From: an uncultured Amylibacter sp.
GTDB taxonomy: Bacteria; Pseudomonadota; Alphaproteobacteria; Rhodobacterales; Rhodobacteraceae
Length of the DNA stretch: 64,000 bases
NCBI GenBank assembly: GCA_943846615.1
Contig: OX044354.1
Location: forward strand, 2,497,001 to 2,561,000
Direction of reading: 5' to 3'
The number at the start of each line of letters is the position of its first letter. The stretch's first letter is position 1. The translations under genes and the position numbers were made by a program. The notes under the pieces are model-generated. The model saw nothing but the letters and a program-made list of their open reading frames with translations, did not search any database and was not told where the DNA came from. Of the stretch, positions 43,256-51,833 are shown in pieces.

Positions 43256-44343
43256 GGTTTATTCCACACGCTGACGGTATCATCGCCGATTTGGCGTAGA
43301 TCGTTCAATTCAAAACGCGGGGCGTTTGCCAAAACGGTGTTTTTCATATCGCCAAGCGAAGGTTTGCCATCTGCGCCAATAGCGACACCCGCCTGCATGA
43401 TGATCAGTTGATCGACTAAGCCAGCCTTGATTAAAGAGCCGCCTAACGTACCGCCGCCTTCGCAGAAAATGCGGGTGAGGCCCGCGTTGGCCAGTTGCGT
43501 CATGGCGTCGGTGATATTCACGCGATTATCTGTTGTTTCACAGGGAATGCTGATTGCACCTGTGTTTTTCCATGGGGTGAATTCGGCCCCTGCAGTGTGG
43601 CAAAACCAGACGGGGGTGTTGTTGGCAGTATTGGCTAAGTTACCCTTGGGGGGGGTGCTCATATGGCTGTCGATAATCACACGCACGGGTTGGGTCCGCT
43701 TCCCAAAGCCGCGCACATTAAGGGTTGGGTCATCGGCGTCAACCGTTCCACGCCCGACCATGACCGCGTCATGTGTCGCGCGAAGATAATGGACGAAGCG
43801 GCGCGATTGTTCGCCTGTGATCCATTGGCTGTCGTCTGTGGATGTGGCGATGCGGCCATCAAGGCTGATCGCGAGTTTTAGGGTTATGAAAGGGCGGTTG
43901 TGTTTGATGCGATAGAAGAAACCCGCATTGGCGGCGTCGGCCTCTGATTTTAGCACATCCATGGTTATATCGATGCCCGCGTCGCGCAGCATTTGAATGC
44001 CGTTCCCTGCGACGCGGGGGTCTGGATCTGTGGTGGCGATGACGACGCGCGATAGGCCTGCGTTGATTAACGCAGTGGCGCAGGGGGGCGTTTTGCCGGT
44101 GTGGGAACATGGTTCCAATGTGACGTAGGCAGTTGCACCATGCGCGGCATTGCCCGCTTGGCGAAGTGCCATGACCTCGGCGTGGGGGCGGCCGCCCGGT
44201 TGGGTGTGCCCGCGCCCAAGGACGCGGGCATTTTTGACAATGACACAGCCCACAGATGGGTTTGGCCATGTTTGGCCAAGCCCGCGTTGCCCATCGGATA
44301 ACGCCAGTGCCATCCAACGTTTATCGGTGGCGGTTAGTGACAT
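43252..44343 (-). CDS. ribD: Bifunctional pyrimidine deaminase / reductase RibD
   Basis: A 363-residue enzyme of two steps in riboflavin synthesis. The deaminase half has WPNPSVGCVIV, GGRPHAEVMAL and zinc motif LEPCSHTGKTPPCATAL. The reductase half has LKLAISLDGRIAT, AVMVGRGTVDADDPTLN and CEGGGTLGGSL. Its ATG overlaps the nrdR stop by one base (TAATG). The order nrdR-ribD is widely conserved. The capsule genes on the other strand separate it from ribE. Confidence 0.95.
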   Translation of the reverse strand: MSLTATDKRWMALALSDGQRGLGQTWPNPSVGCVIVKNARVLGRGHTQPGGRPHAEVMALRQAGNAAHGATAYVTLEPCSHTGKTPPCATALINAGLSRVVIATTDPDPRVAGNGIQMLRDAGIDITMDVLKSEADAANAGFFYRIKHNRPFITLKLAISLDGRIATSTDDSQWITGEQSRRFVHYLRATHDAVMVGRGTVDADDPTLNVRGFGKRTQPVRVIIDSHMSTPPKGNLANTANNTPVWFCHTAGAEFTPWKNTGAISIPCETTDNRVNITDAMTQLANAGLTRIFCEGGGTLGGSLIKAGLVDQLIIMQAGVAIGADGKPSLGDMKNTVLANAPRFELNDLRQIGDDTVSVWNKP

Positions 44344-44810
44344 TAATCTTCGGCTGCTTCGGGTGGGCGCAGTTGATGAACGAAATCTTCAAAGTCATCG
44401 GCGTCTTGGAAGTTTTTATACACGGATGCGAAACGCACATAGGCGACTGTGTCGATGCGCGCCAATGTGTCCATGACGATTGCGCCAATTTTATCGCTGT
44501 CGATGTCGGCTTCGCCCATGGATTCAAGACGGCGCACGATGCCAGAGATCAGTTGATCAATGCGATCGGTTTCGATGGGGCGTTTTTGTAGTGCCATACG
44601 GATCGAACGCGCCAGTTTTTCACGATCAAAATCTTCGCGTTTTCCGTTCTTTTTGATAACGACCAGATCGCGTAGTTGTACGCGTTCATATGTGGTGAAG
44701 CGACCGCCACATGATGGGCAAAAGCGTCTGCGACGGATCGCGACGTGATCTTCGGCTGGGCGGCTGTCTTTCACTTGGGTGTCTGTATTTCCGCAAAATG
44801 GGCATCTCAT
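44343..44810 (-). CDS. nrdR: Transcriptional repressor NrdR
   Basis: A 155-residue Zn- and ATP-dependent repressor of ribonucleotide reductase genes. The zinc ribbon is [13 protein letters not shown] with [15 protein letters not shown], followed by an ATP-cone domain ([20 protein letters not shown]). The length and the C-terminus ([15 protein letters not shown]) match the family. It is transcribed leftward ahead of ribD. No NrdR box was recognised in its own upstream 100 bases. Confidence 0.96.
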   Translation of the reverse strand: MRCPFCGNTDTQVKDSRPAEDHVAIRRRRFCPSCGGRFTTYERVQLRDLVVIKKNGKREDFDREKLARSIRMALQKRPIETDRIDQLISGIVRRLESMGEADIDSDKIGAIVMDTLARIDTVAYVRFASVYKNFQDADDFEDFVHQLRPPEAAED

Positions 44811-44919
44811 GACCTGATCCTCGGGTACGTGTTCTTGTTTTTATTGTTTTTGTACCGCGTTTATACACAGGCCCGCTAGATTTGGGTAGAGTCTTGTATG
44901 CAACACTAGGGATGGTGGT

Positions 44920-45504
44920 TTAAGCTGGGTTTTCCGTCGCCTGACGCCAATGTCGGCGGCATAGGGAAACGTAGGTATCGTTGCCGCCGATCAGGATTTG
45001 ATCGCCGTCGGTTTGAACATTGCCATTTTCGTCTTGGCGCACAACCATCGTTGCCTTTTTCCCGCAATGGCAGATGGTTTTAATTTCGCGCATCTCGTCC
45101 GCCAATGCCAACAGGGATGCCGAACCAGGGAATGTTTGGCCCATGAAATCGACACGAAGGCCGTATGCCATTACAGGAACATCCAGGTCATCCACAACAC
45201 GGGCCAATTGCCAGACTTGGTTAGGGGTCAGGAACTGCGCTTCGTCGATGAAAATGCACGATGTGGGGGTGGTTTTGACCTGTTTGTAGATGATTTCGTA
45301 TAGGTCATCTGTGTCAGTGTAACCGGTAGCCTTTTGATCAATGCCAAGGCGCGATGCGACCTTGTTTTTACCCGCCCGATCATCGAGAGCGGCAGTTAAT
45401 AGGAATGTCCCCATGCCACGTTCGCGATAGTTATAGGATGCTTGGAGAAGCAGGGTCGATTTGCCTGCGTTCATGGTGGAGTAATTGAAGTATAATTTGG
45501 CCAT
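44920..45504 (-). CDS. tdk: Thymidine kinase (type II)
   Basis: A 194-residue pyrimidine salvage kinase. Walker A is [13 protein letters not shown], the Asp/Glu site is [10 protein letters not shown], the thymidine-binding lasso is in [14 protein letters not shown], and zinc ligands are in [10 protein letters not shown] and a C-terminal SLCRRHW. All are intact. It stands alone between nrdR and the first soxT-like gene. Confidence 0.95.
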   Translation of the reverse strand: MAKLYFNYSTMNAGKSTLLLQASYNYRERGMGTFLLTAALDDRAGKNKVASRLGIDQKATGYTDTDDLYEIIYKQVKTTPTSCIFIDEAQFLTPNQVWQLARVVDDLDVPVMAYGLRVDFMGQTFPGSASLLALADEMREIKTICHCGKKATMVVRQDENGNVQTDGDQILIGGNDTYVSLCRRHWRQATENPA

Positions 45505-45551
45505 AGGCGCACATTATATATGCGCGCCGTAATGGCAATTGTTTTTGTATT

Positions 45552-46604
45552 CTAAGCGAACGATGGCGTCCGTTGGGCGCCGCCTTCAAGCACGCGACGT
45601 GTCGCGATTGCACCGACTGTGATGAATGCCAAGGCCAAGATTGCAGCAAACGACAGGGTGGGAATACCGCCTAAGCCAGCGCCAACAGTACAGCCACCAG
45701 CCAGTACGCCGCCAAGGCCCATCAGCATTGCACCCGCAAGGTAGCGTCGCGTTTGTTGTGGAGTTTCAAAGGATTGCCATTTGAATTCTCCCTTAGCCAA
45801 TGATGCCAATGCAGAACCTGCTATGACACCGCCCATCAAACCAACGCCAAAACCAGCGGGGATGGCGGTGGATGCGACGGCCCAGAATAGGAGATCGGCG
45901 CTGGGGGATGTGAAGGAGAGGGATTGCATCGCAATAGGGTCGAATTCATCGAATAGGATGAAGCCTGTGCCCGCCCAAGAAAGTGGAACCAATAGGCCAA
46001 GGATTACAGCCAAGATTAGATGCGTTGTTTTCGCACCAGATTTGATGATTAGCGATAGAGCCGCCAGAACAAGCAGGCTTGCCCAAAGTGAAGCGCCGCC
46101 CGGCAGTTGTGCGAAGGATACGGTTTGATCGAAATCAATGGTGAATGAGCCTGCCCAAACGCGGATGGGGGCCAAGATTCCTTTCAATGCGGCATGTGCG
46201 GTGATACCAAAGACGATCAATACGATAAGGGCGCGGGTGTTACCCGTGCCAGTCAGAACCGTAAGGCGAGAAACGCAACCGCGCGTTAAAACCATACCCG
46301 CGCCAAACAATAGGCCGCCAAGGGCGATGGCAAGGACAGGAACATCAGAGACGAAGAAACGGTGATCCGCGAAAGAGATGATGTCCATTGCCACGAGAAC
46401 CTGTGTCCCGATAATTGCCGCAATAAGTGCCGTGAACCAGACACCACGTGCGGATTTACGTTCGGACGCGTCACCAACGATGCCGCGACGGAAACAGAAT
46501 TTCGTGTGTTGGCCGATTACGCCGAATGCGACACCGATGATCAGTGCGAATATGATTGACGCCGTCACTGGCGTTAGGGTTTCAAAACCGAGCTCTTCGA
46601 ACAT
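45552..46604 (-). CDS. YeeE/YedE family thiosulfate/sulfur channel (SoxT/TsuA-like), copy 1
   Basis: A 350-residue membrane protein with about nine to ten helices. Three Cys at the positions used by thiosulfate-conducting YeeE proteins are present: HTKFCFRRG, LTRGCVSRLT and LAGGCTVGAGL. It has the symmetric GAGMVLTRG / GLGGVLAGG repeat. ATG 46604 starts the conserved portion; the 42 extra N-terminal codons of the longer frame are unsupported. A consensus ATTC-N8-GAAT site lies 190 bases upstream. It likely imports thiosulfate or a sulfur species. Separated from copy 2 by 222 bases. Confidence 0.85.
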   Translation of the reverse strand: MFEELGFETLTPVTASIIFALIIGVAFGVIGQHTKFCFRRGIVGDASERKSARGVWFTALIAAIIGTQVLVAMDIISFADHRFFVSDVPVLAIALGGLLFGAGMVLTRGCVSRLTVLTGTGNTRALIVLIVFGITAHAALKGILAPIRVWAGSFTIDFDQTVSFAQLPGGASLWASLLVLAALSLIIKSGAKTTHLILAVILGLLVPLSWAGTGFILFDEFDPIAMQSLSFTSPSADLLFWAVASTAIPAGFGVGLMGGVIAGSALASLAKGEFKWQSFETPQQTRRYLAGAMLMGLGGVLAGGCTVGAGLGGIPTLSFAAILALAFITVGAIATRRVLEGGAQRTPSFA

Positions 46605-46793
46605 AACTGTACCTTTGTGTTTTATGCCAACAAAGGGTCTGTGCGTGGTTTTTGAGATTCGCGCAAATGGCGAAAACGGGTTGTTGTTCCGATGGTAGAG
46701 CAACTGTTGGGATGTCTCGTGTGAATTCACCGCATATTGGATGTTTATTCTAACGGGGCTCCCATTTTCAGAATAAAGTTCTTAAATTCAACA

Positions 46794-46809
46794 ATTCATA
46801 TATGCGAAT
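46794..46809. promoter_or_regulatory. Candidate SoxR/SqrR operator (ATTC-N8-GAAT)
   Basis: ATTC ATATATGC GAAT, exact palindromic ends with an eight-base spacer, in the 222-base gap between the two YeeE-family genes. The pattern matches the SqrR box reported for Rhodobacter. It would control soxT copy 1. Confidence 0.6.
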
Positions 46810-46826
46810 ACAGTACTGTGTTCCGA

Positions 46827-47861
46827 TTATGGCTCAAAGCCCGCCAAAAGTTGGCGAATGGCGAAAATGCAACCGATAACGATCGCCAGTAATGTTACAG
46901 GGCCACTGTATGCCAATGTTGAGAACGCGGTGACGCCTTGGCCGACCGAACAGCCCAGTGCGATCACGCCACCAAAACCCATAAGAACCGCGCCGAAAAT
47001 CTGACGACCCAGTTCGCGCGGGTCATCACAGGGCTCCCAGCGGAAATGGCCTTTGATCATTGAGCCGATGAAGGCACCGATTAAAACACCTGCAACGGAA
47101 CCGATGGGGAAGCCTAAGCCGCCGCTGGACGCTGTCATCATATAGATCAGTGTTGCACCCAAAGGGGCTGTGAAGGTGTGGCCTGATATGGCGACTTCGT
47201 CAAAGCTGGCCTCGTTTAATACACTTGTACCCCAAAAAGCGCTGGCGACTGCGAAGCCAGCCATTACGCCCCAGAACAACATTACGGGTTCTCTGCGCAA
47301 TGGCATGTGCGAGAGCGCCCAGATGATCATGGCGATTGCGATAACAACAGCTGTAATCAGTGGCGAGATTCCTATGATGGATTGGCCGAGTTGGGCGAAA
47401 CCCTGTGGGCCTTCGGCGTTTAGCATTGGAAATATGGATACGCGCAGGGCGGCCAAGGGGCCAGATAGCATGAAATAGCCAGATATACCGATTACGATAA
47501 CAACAACGAATGCGCGCAAATCGCCGCCGCCAAGACGCGCGAGGGATCCAAAACCACAGTTGCCAGCCAACCCCATGCCGTAACCAAAGATAAGACCACC
47601 GATGATGCTGGCAAGTGGGTTCCATTGTACAGAATGATACAGGGTGCGCGATACATCTATGTGGCCCATCGCATCCAGAGCGAAGATTGTCAGGATGGCG
47701 ATGCCCAAAACGATGCCCCACAGGCGCATGCGGCGTTGATCTTGGCCCATGTATGCGCTCTCGATTGCGCCGAAGGTACAGAATTGCCCTAAACGCGCGG
47801 AGAGGCCTAGAACACAGCCGCCAGCAAGCCCCAGTAAGGCCGCGAGTGTCATTTCATCCAT
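46827..47861 (-). CDS. soxT: YeeE/YedE family sulfur transport protein (SoxT-like), copy 2
   Basis: A 344-residue, roughly ten-helix membrane protein. Conserved Cys are in RLGQFCTFGA, GLAGNCGFGSLARLGGG and ALGCSVGQGV, matching the YeeE tandem repeat. It lies 17 bases downstream of soxR in the leftward soxS-hbpS-soxR-soxT unit, the arrangement for which soxT was named in Pseudaminobacter/Paracoccus. It is clearly diverged from copy 1 and presumably moves a different or related sulfur compound. Confidence 0.88.
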   Translation of the reverse strand: MDEMTLAALLGLAGGCVLGLSARLGQFCTFGAIESAYMGQDQRRMRLWGIVLGIAILTIFALDAMGHIDVSRTLYHSVQWNPLASIIGGLIFGYGMGLAGNCGFGSLARLGGGDLRAFVVVIVIGISGYFMLSGPLAALRVSIFPMLNAEGPQGFAQLGQSIIGISPLITAVVIAIAMIIWALSHMPLRREPVMLFWGVMAGFAVASAFWGTSVLNEASFDEVAISGHTFTAPLGATLIYMMTASSGGLGFPIGSVAGVLIGAFIGSMIKGHFRWEPCDDPRELGRQIFGAVLMGFGGVIALGCSVGQGVTAFSTLAYSGPVTLLAIVIGCIFAIRQLLAGFEP

Positions 47862-47878
47862 GGTTTCCCCCTAAAAAA

Positions 47879-48202
47879 TTAGCCACAAAACTCCGTGTAT
47901 AGAAGTTTGATAAGTTTCAAAACTTTTTCATCTTCGATGGCGTAGTAGATCGCCTTGCCTTCGCGGCGAAACGATACAATGCCCTCAATGCGAAGGCGTG
48001 CCAATTGTTGGCTGACGGCTGCTTGGCGGGAGGACACCAAGTTTTCCAGCTCTGTTACTGATTTTTCGCCATTCACTAGGTGGCATAGGATCATCAAGCG
48101 ACCCTCGTGTGCCATTGCCTTTAGGAAATTTGCAGCGCTTTGACCTTTGTCGAACATTTGTTCGATATCGAAATCGTCACCAAATTTTTCAGCCATGCTC
48201 AT
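47879..48202 (-). CDS. soxR: ArsR-family thiol sensor repressor SoxR (SqrR/BigR type)
   Basis: A 107-residue winged-helix repressor of sox genes. The recognition helix is SSRQAAVSQQLARLR. Cys40 (LMILCHLVNG) and Cys106 (YTEFCG at the C-terminus) align with the two Cys (41 and 107) by which SqrR/BigR sense persulfide. The DNA-binding core is complete. It is encoded between the HbpS-like gene and soxT. Reactive sulfur should cross-link the Cys pair and release the operators. Confidence 0.93.
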   Translation of the reverse strand: MSMAEKFGDDFDIEQMFDKGQSAANFLKAMAHEGRLMILCHLVNGEKSVTELENLVSSRQAAVSQQLARLRIEGIVSFRREGKAIYYAIEDEKVLKLIKLLYTEFCG

Positions 48203-48203
48203 C

Positions 48204-48698
48204 TTAAAACCCTAGTAGATCTTCCTCTATCGCGGCAATGCCTGCGCGGGCGCATTCATCGTCGATATCGGTTCCTGGTGCGCCTGATACGCCAATTCCG
48301 GCAACAATGCTACCCTCTGCTTCTATTGTTACACCGCCGCCCAAGGGAAGGGGCTGTGAAATGAAGCGAATACCGAAGGCCTCTTTGCCTGGTTGGGTGC
48401 TGGCATCCAGTTCAAGGGTGGATGTGCGAAAGCTGACGGCGGTCCATGCTTTGCGGGTTGCTGTTTCTTGGACATGCAGGCCTGCGTAGCGTGATTTGAT
48501 GTATGCTTGGGTTAAACCAAAGCGATCGACGACGGAAACACCCACCTGATAACCCGCATCTTGGCAATGGTTCATGGCGGCAATAGCGGCCTTGATTGCG
48601 ATTTCGGGTTTTAGAACTTTGAATTCAACGAATGCATCATCTTCGGCGGCGAATGTTGGTGTGGCGCATAAAAGGGCGGTGATCAGTAGCTTTTTCAT
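48204..48698 (-). CDS. GlcG/HbpS-like heme-binding periplasmic protein (DUF336)
   Basis: A 164-residue exported protein, signal ending near TPTFAA. The DUF336 core contains AIAAMNHCQDAGYQVGVSVVDRFG, the KAWTAVSFR helix, PLPLGGGVTIEAEG and GVSGAPGTDIDDECARAGIAAI (quoted in parts). HbpS-type members bind heme or cofactors. Its four-base overlap with soxS and tight spacing to soxR place it inside the regulated sox unit; similar genes occur in other roseobacter sox loci. A specific role in Sox is not established. Confidence 0.85.
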   Translation of the reverse strand: MKKLLITALLCATPTFAAEDDAFVEFKVLKPEIAIKAAIAAMNHCQDAGYQVGVSVVDRFGLTQAYIKSRYAGLHVQETATRKAWTAVSFRTSTLELDASTQPGKEAFGIRFISQPLPLGGGVTIEAEGSIVAGIGVSGAPGTDIDDECARAGIAAIEEDLLGF

Positions 48699-49069
48699 GA
48701 TGCTTTCTTTTCTTTTTGATATTCAGGTGTGTCCGTAAGGATTTGTTCCATCAGGCCCCAGAAGAAGTCTTCGCCTGGGTAGCCTTCGATGCGGCCGATT
48801 TCAGTGCCGTTGCGGATCACCACGAATGTGGGGGTGAATTGTGGGCGTGATTTTAGTTTTATCCCAGCGGGGATTGGATCGTGAATGTCGATACGTTTTA
48901 GGGGCGCTGTGCGACCCTCGGCTGTTTTTGGGTAGATCGGGCCAAGTTTGGAATTCCATTTAGCACACCAATGGCACCCGACCTCTTCGAACATCAACAG
49001 GCGCATCTGTTCGGCCTGTGCGGAGACGGCGGATAGTGACAATGCGAGGGCGATGAGTATTGACTTCAT
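48695..49069 (-). CDS. soxS: Periplasmic thioredoxin-like SoxS
   Basis: A 124-residue exported thioredoxin-fold protein; signal KSILIALALSLSAVSAQA. The active site is EEVGCHWCAKWN (CXXC), and the cis-Pro motif is QFTPTFVVI. SoxS reactivates the SoxYZ complex by reducing it, using electrons passed by SoxV. ATG 49069 gives a normal signal; an ATG at 49084 adds five residues. Divergent from soxV across a 65-base promoter region. Confidence 0.9.
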   Translation of the reverse strand: MKSILIALALSLSAVSAQAEQMRLLMFEEVGCHWCAKWNSKLGPIYPKTAEGRTAPLKRIDIHDPIPAGIKLKSRPQFTPTFVVIRNGTEIGRIEGYPGEDFFWGLMEQILTDTPEYQKEKKAS

Positions 49070-49084
49070 GAGGTGGGTTTCCAT

Positions 49085-49110
49085 AACATATATGAAAAAC
49101 GTAATATGTT
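49085..49110. promoter_or_regulatory. Inverted repeat in the divergent soxS-soxV promoter (candidate SoxR operator)
   Basis: AACATAT (49085-49091) and ATATGTT (49104-49110) are exact inverted repeats with a 12-base spacer. Read on the minus strand it includes TTTCATATATGTT, resembling the ATTCATATATG stretches near 46794 and 55365. No exact ATTC-N8-GAAT was found here. Confidence 0.5.
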
Positions 49111-49134
49111 TTTGATTAAAGGACAAGGTTCGTT

Positions 49135-49872
49135 ATGTTGGATATCTCTTTCGGTGGTGCGATTTTAGCAGGGCTATTAAGCTTCTTGTCGCCGTGTATT
49201 TTGCCGATGGTGCCGTTTTACCTGTGTTATATGGCGGGTATCAGCATGAATGATTTGCAGGGCAAGGATGATATTCCCACCAGTACTCACAGAAAATTGA
49301 TCTTGGCCAGTATTTGTTTTGCGCTGGGTGTGACGACAATTTTCGTTCTGCTGGGGTTGGGTGCCACCGCGCTGGGCCAAGCGTTTCGGATGTGGAAGCA
49401 GGAATTGGCATATGTTTCGGCGGCATTTTTGTTTTTGTTTGGTTTGCATTTTCTGGGCATTTTGCGAATTGGGTTATTGTACCGCGAGGCCAAGGTTGAG
49501 GCCAAGACGGACCCATCGACCCTGATCGGGTCATATGTGATGGGGTTGGCGTTTGGATTCGGTTGGACCCCATGTGTTGGCCCCGCATTGGCCGCGATTC
49601 TAATGGTTGCGGGCGGTATGGGTGATATTTGGCATGGTGGTATGTTGTTGTTGGTGTACGGATTGGCGATGACATTGCCGTTTGTAATTGCCGCGATTTT
49701 CGCCAAACCATTCCTGCGCTGGATGAATCGTAACCGCAAATATATGGGGTTGGTCGAAAAGATTATGGGCGTGATGTTGATCGTATTTGCGATCCTGATT
49801 GCCACCAACAGTGTGAATTACATTGCCAACTTTATGATTAAATATGTGCCCTGGTTTTCCACGATAGGATAG
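49135..49872 (+). CDS. soxV: Membrane electron transporter SoxV (CcdA family)
   Basis: A 245-residue six-helix protein that carries reductant from cytoplasmic thioredoxin to periplasmic SoxW/SoxS. The two CcdA half-site Cys are in LLSFLSPCILPMVPFYL and FGFGWTPCVGPALA. Length and topology match SoxV. It begins the rightward sox unit; soxW starts ten bases after its stop. Confidence 0.93.
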   Translation: MLDISFGGAILAGLLSFLSPCILPMVPFYLCYMAGISMNDLQGKDDIPTSTHRKLILASICFALGVTTIFVLLGLGATALGQAFRMWKQELAYVSAAFLFLFGLHFLGILRIGLLYREAKVEAKTDPSTLIGSYVMGLAFGFGWTPCVGPALAAILMVAGGMGDIWHGGMLLLVYGLAMTLPFVIAAIFAKPFLRWMNRNRKYMGLVEKIMGVMLIVFAILIATNSVNYIANFMIKYVPWFSTIG

Positions 49873-49881
49873 GAGAAAGTT

Positions 49882-50436
49882 ATGAAAAAGATATTTGCAT
49901 TGATTGCGTTCTTATTGGCCGCCCCTGTGATGGCCGCTGATCTGGGTGATGATGGTTTACATAAACCAGATTGGCTGCGCACCACGTTCAAGGACATGGC
50001 CGAGGATTTGGCAGAGGCCAATACCGAAGGGAAACGATTGCTGGTTATATTTGAGCAACGTGGTTGTATTTATTGCACAAAAATGCACGAAGAGATTTTT
50101 CCGCTGCCTGAAATCACCAAGATTATCGAAGAGAATTATTTCGTTGTCCAGATGAACCTGTTCGGTGACGAAGAGGTGATTGATCTGGATGGCACGTCCA
50201 TGAGCGAGAAGGATATGGCGGTGCGTTGGGGCGTTGTTTTCACACCCACGATGATGTTCATGCCCGAAACGGTTGACGCTACAAAAACGTTGGCACAAAA
50301 CGCCGTGGTGACGATGCCGGGTGCGTTCGGGAAACATACTACGGCGGCGTTGTTAAATTTCGTTTTGGAAAAGGGTTACGAGGGTGACGAGCATTTCCAA
50401 AAGTATTTGGCGCGCAAAATGAAAGAGGCGTCATAG
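49882..50436 (+). CDS. soxW: Periplasmic thioredoxin SoxW
   Basis: A 184-residue exported thioredoxin; signal ending PVMAAD. Active site EQRGCIYCTKMHEEIFP, cis-Pro in VVFTPTMMF. SoxW is the proposed partner of SoxV in many sox clusters. GGAGAAAG precedes the ATG. There is an 101-base gap with a regulatory site before soxX, so the structural genes may have an additional promoter. Confidence 0.92.
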   Translation: MKKIFALIAFLLAAPVMAADLGDDGLHKPDWLRTTFKDMAEDLAEANTEGKRLLVIFEQRGCIYCTKMHEEIFPLPEITKIIEENYFVVQMNLFGDEEVIDLDGTSMSEKDMAVRWGVVFTPTMMFMPETVDATKTLAQNAVVTMPGAFGKHTTAALLNFVLEKGYEGDEHFQKYLARKMKEAS

Positions 50437-50453
50437 GTGATAATCAAATTCAA

Positions 50454-50469
50454 ATTCAAAAAATAGAAT
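50454..50469. promoter_or_regulatory. Candidate SoxR/SqrR operator upstream of soxX
   Basis: ATTC AAAAAATA GAAT, exact ends and eight-base spacing, 69 bases before the soxX ATG. Together with the site at 46794 this is the strongest support that SoxR uses this box. Confidence 0.65.
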
Positions 50470-50537
50470 TTGTCCTTGCTTGATCGCAGAAATGTGTATT
50501 AAGGTATCTTTATTATTGAATGTGTTTGGGAGGATGC

Positions 50538-51011
50538 ATGAAACGCAATCTACTTACAATTATGGTATTGGCCGCTTCCACGCTTGGCGTGAACGCAGCA
50601 GATATCGAACCATCGAAGGTCGTCTATGCCGACGGCGCTGTTGAAGCATCCTTGTCGGGTGCTGCGGGTGACGCATCTAGCGGTCAAAAGATCGTTGGCA
50701 GCAAAAAGCTGGGCAACTGTGTGGCGTGCCACCAAATTGATGCTTTGGCTGATATCCCTTTCCAAGGAGAAATCGGACCGCCACTTGATGGAGCCGCTGA
50801 TCGTTGGTCCGTGGCAGAACTTCGCGGCATTGTTAGCAACGCCAAGATGATGTTCGACGAGAGCTTGATGCCATCGTTCTACAAGACCGAAGGTTTCATT
50901 CGTCCAGGGAAAGCCTACACAGGTAAAGCTGCGGACGATACATTTGCACCGCTATTGAGTGCACAACAAATCGAAGATGTGGTCGCCTATTTGGCCACTT
51001 TGAAAGAATAA
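50538..51011 (+). CDS. soxX: SoxX, mono-heme c-type cytochrome
   Basis: A 157-residue periplasmic cytochrome, signal ending GVNAAD. The single heme site is LGNCVACHQI (residues 61-65), axial Met111 in ESLMPSFYKTEGF. SoxAX attaches thiosulfate to the SoxY Cys. ATG 50538 is preceded by GGGAGGA; the frame's earlier codons are unsupported. First structural gene of soxXYZA. Confidence 0.95.
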   Translation: MKRNLLTIMVLAASTLGVNAADIEPSKVVYADGAVEASLSGAAGDASSGQKIVGSKKLGNCVACHQIDALADIPFQGEIGPPLDGAADRWSVAELRGIVSNAKMMFDESLMPSFYKTEGFIRPGKAYTGKAADDTFAPLLSAQQIEDVVAYLATLKE

Positions 51012-51042
51012 CACGCCCCATAGGGCACGAAGGAGTTCGAAA

Positions 51043-51462
51043 ATGGAACTGACAAGACGTAATGTAATGATTGCAGGCGCAGGGGCATTGGTTGCCGCTG
51101 GTATGCCGATGCAAGCGTTCGCAAGTGCAACCGATGATGCAATCGCCGCCTTTACCGGTGGTGCAGAAGTTGGTGCAGGCGATATCGCAGTGGTAGCACC
51201 AGAGATTGCTGAAAACGGCAATACTGTTCCAATCGAAGTTTCATCAGAAACTGCGGTAGAGATTATGGTTCTGGCAACAGGCAACCCAACACCGGGTGTT
51301 GCGACATTCAAATTTGGTAAGTTGGCTGCATCACGTTCAGCATCAACGCGTATTCGTTTGGCGGGCACACAGGATGTTGTTGCAATCGCTAAAATGGCTG
51401 ACGGCACGTTTGCAAAAGCGTCAGCAACTGTAAAAGTTACAATCGGCGGCTGCGGCGGCTAA
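51043..51462 (+). CDS. soxY: SoxY, sulfur carrier subunit
   Basis: A 139-residue carrier ending in the hallmark VTIGGCGG, whose Cys carries sulfur intermediates. The N-terminus LTRRNVMIAGAGALVAAGM is a Tat-type signal, which also exports SoxZ bound to it. The Ig-like body (VSSETAVEIMVLATGN) is intact. GGAG precedes the ATG; soxZ follows by 15 bases. Confidence 0.96.
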   Translation: MELTRRNVMIAGAGALVAAGMPMQAFASATDDAIAAFTGGAEVGAGDIAVVAPEIAENGNTVPIEVSSETAVEIMVLATGNPTPGVATFKFGKLAASRSASTRIRLAGTQDVVAIAKMADGTFAKASATVKVTIGGCGG

Positions 51463-51477
51463 CTAGGAGTAAGAATA

Positions 51478-51807
51478 ATGGCATCAGGTGTAAAACCCCG
51501 CGTAAAAGTCCCGAAAACGGCGGCTGCAGGTGACTCTATCACAATCAAAACATTGATCAGCCACAAGATGGAATCAGGTCAACGCAAAGATGGTGACGGC
51601 AACGTCATTCCACAATCTATTATCAATCGCTTTACATGTGATTTTAACGGCGAAAACGTTGTTGATGTCGAAATGAAAGCTGCGATTTCAACGAACCCAT
51701 ATTTCGAGTTTCAGGCCATGGTGCCAGAAGCCGGTGAATTCAAATTCACATGGTACGATGATGATGGTGACGTTTACGACACAACGAAAAAAATCGCGAT
51801 CGGTTGA
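51478..51807 (+). CDS. soxZ: SoxZ, sulfur carrier partner
   Basis: A 109-residue protein without signal peptide, as expected since it is exported with SoxY. KPRVKVPKTAAAGDSITIKTLISH, MESGQRKDGDGNVIP and FTWYDDDGDVYD are SoxZ signatures. It is Ig-like and stabilises SoxY for interaction with all partner enzymes. TAGGAG precedes it. Confidence 0.96.
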   Translation: MASGVKPRVKVPKTAAAGDSITIKTLISHKMESGQRKDGDGNVIPQSIINRFTCDFNGENVVDVEMKAAISTNPYFEFQAMVPEAGEFKFTWYDDDGDVYDTTKKIAIG

Positions 51808-51833
51808 TCCGTTAAGTCTTGGGAGGGACATTG

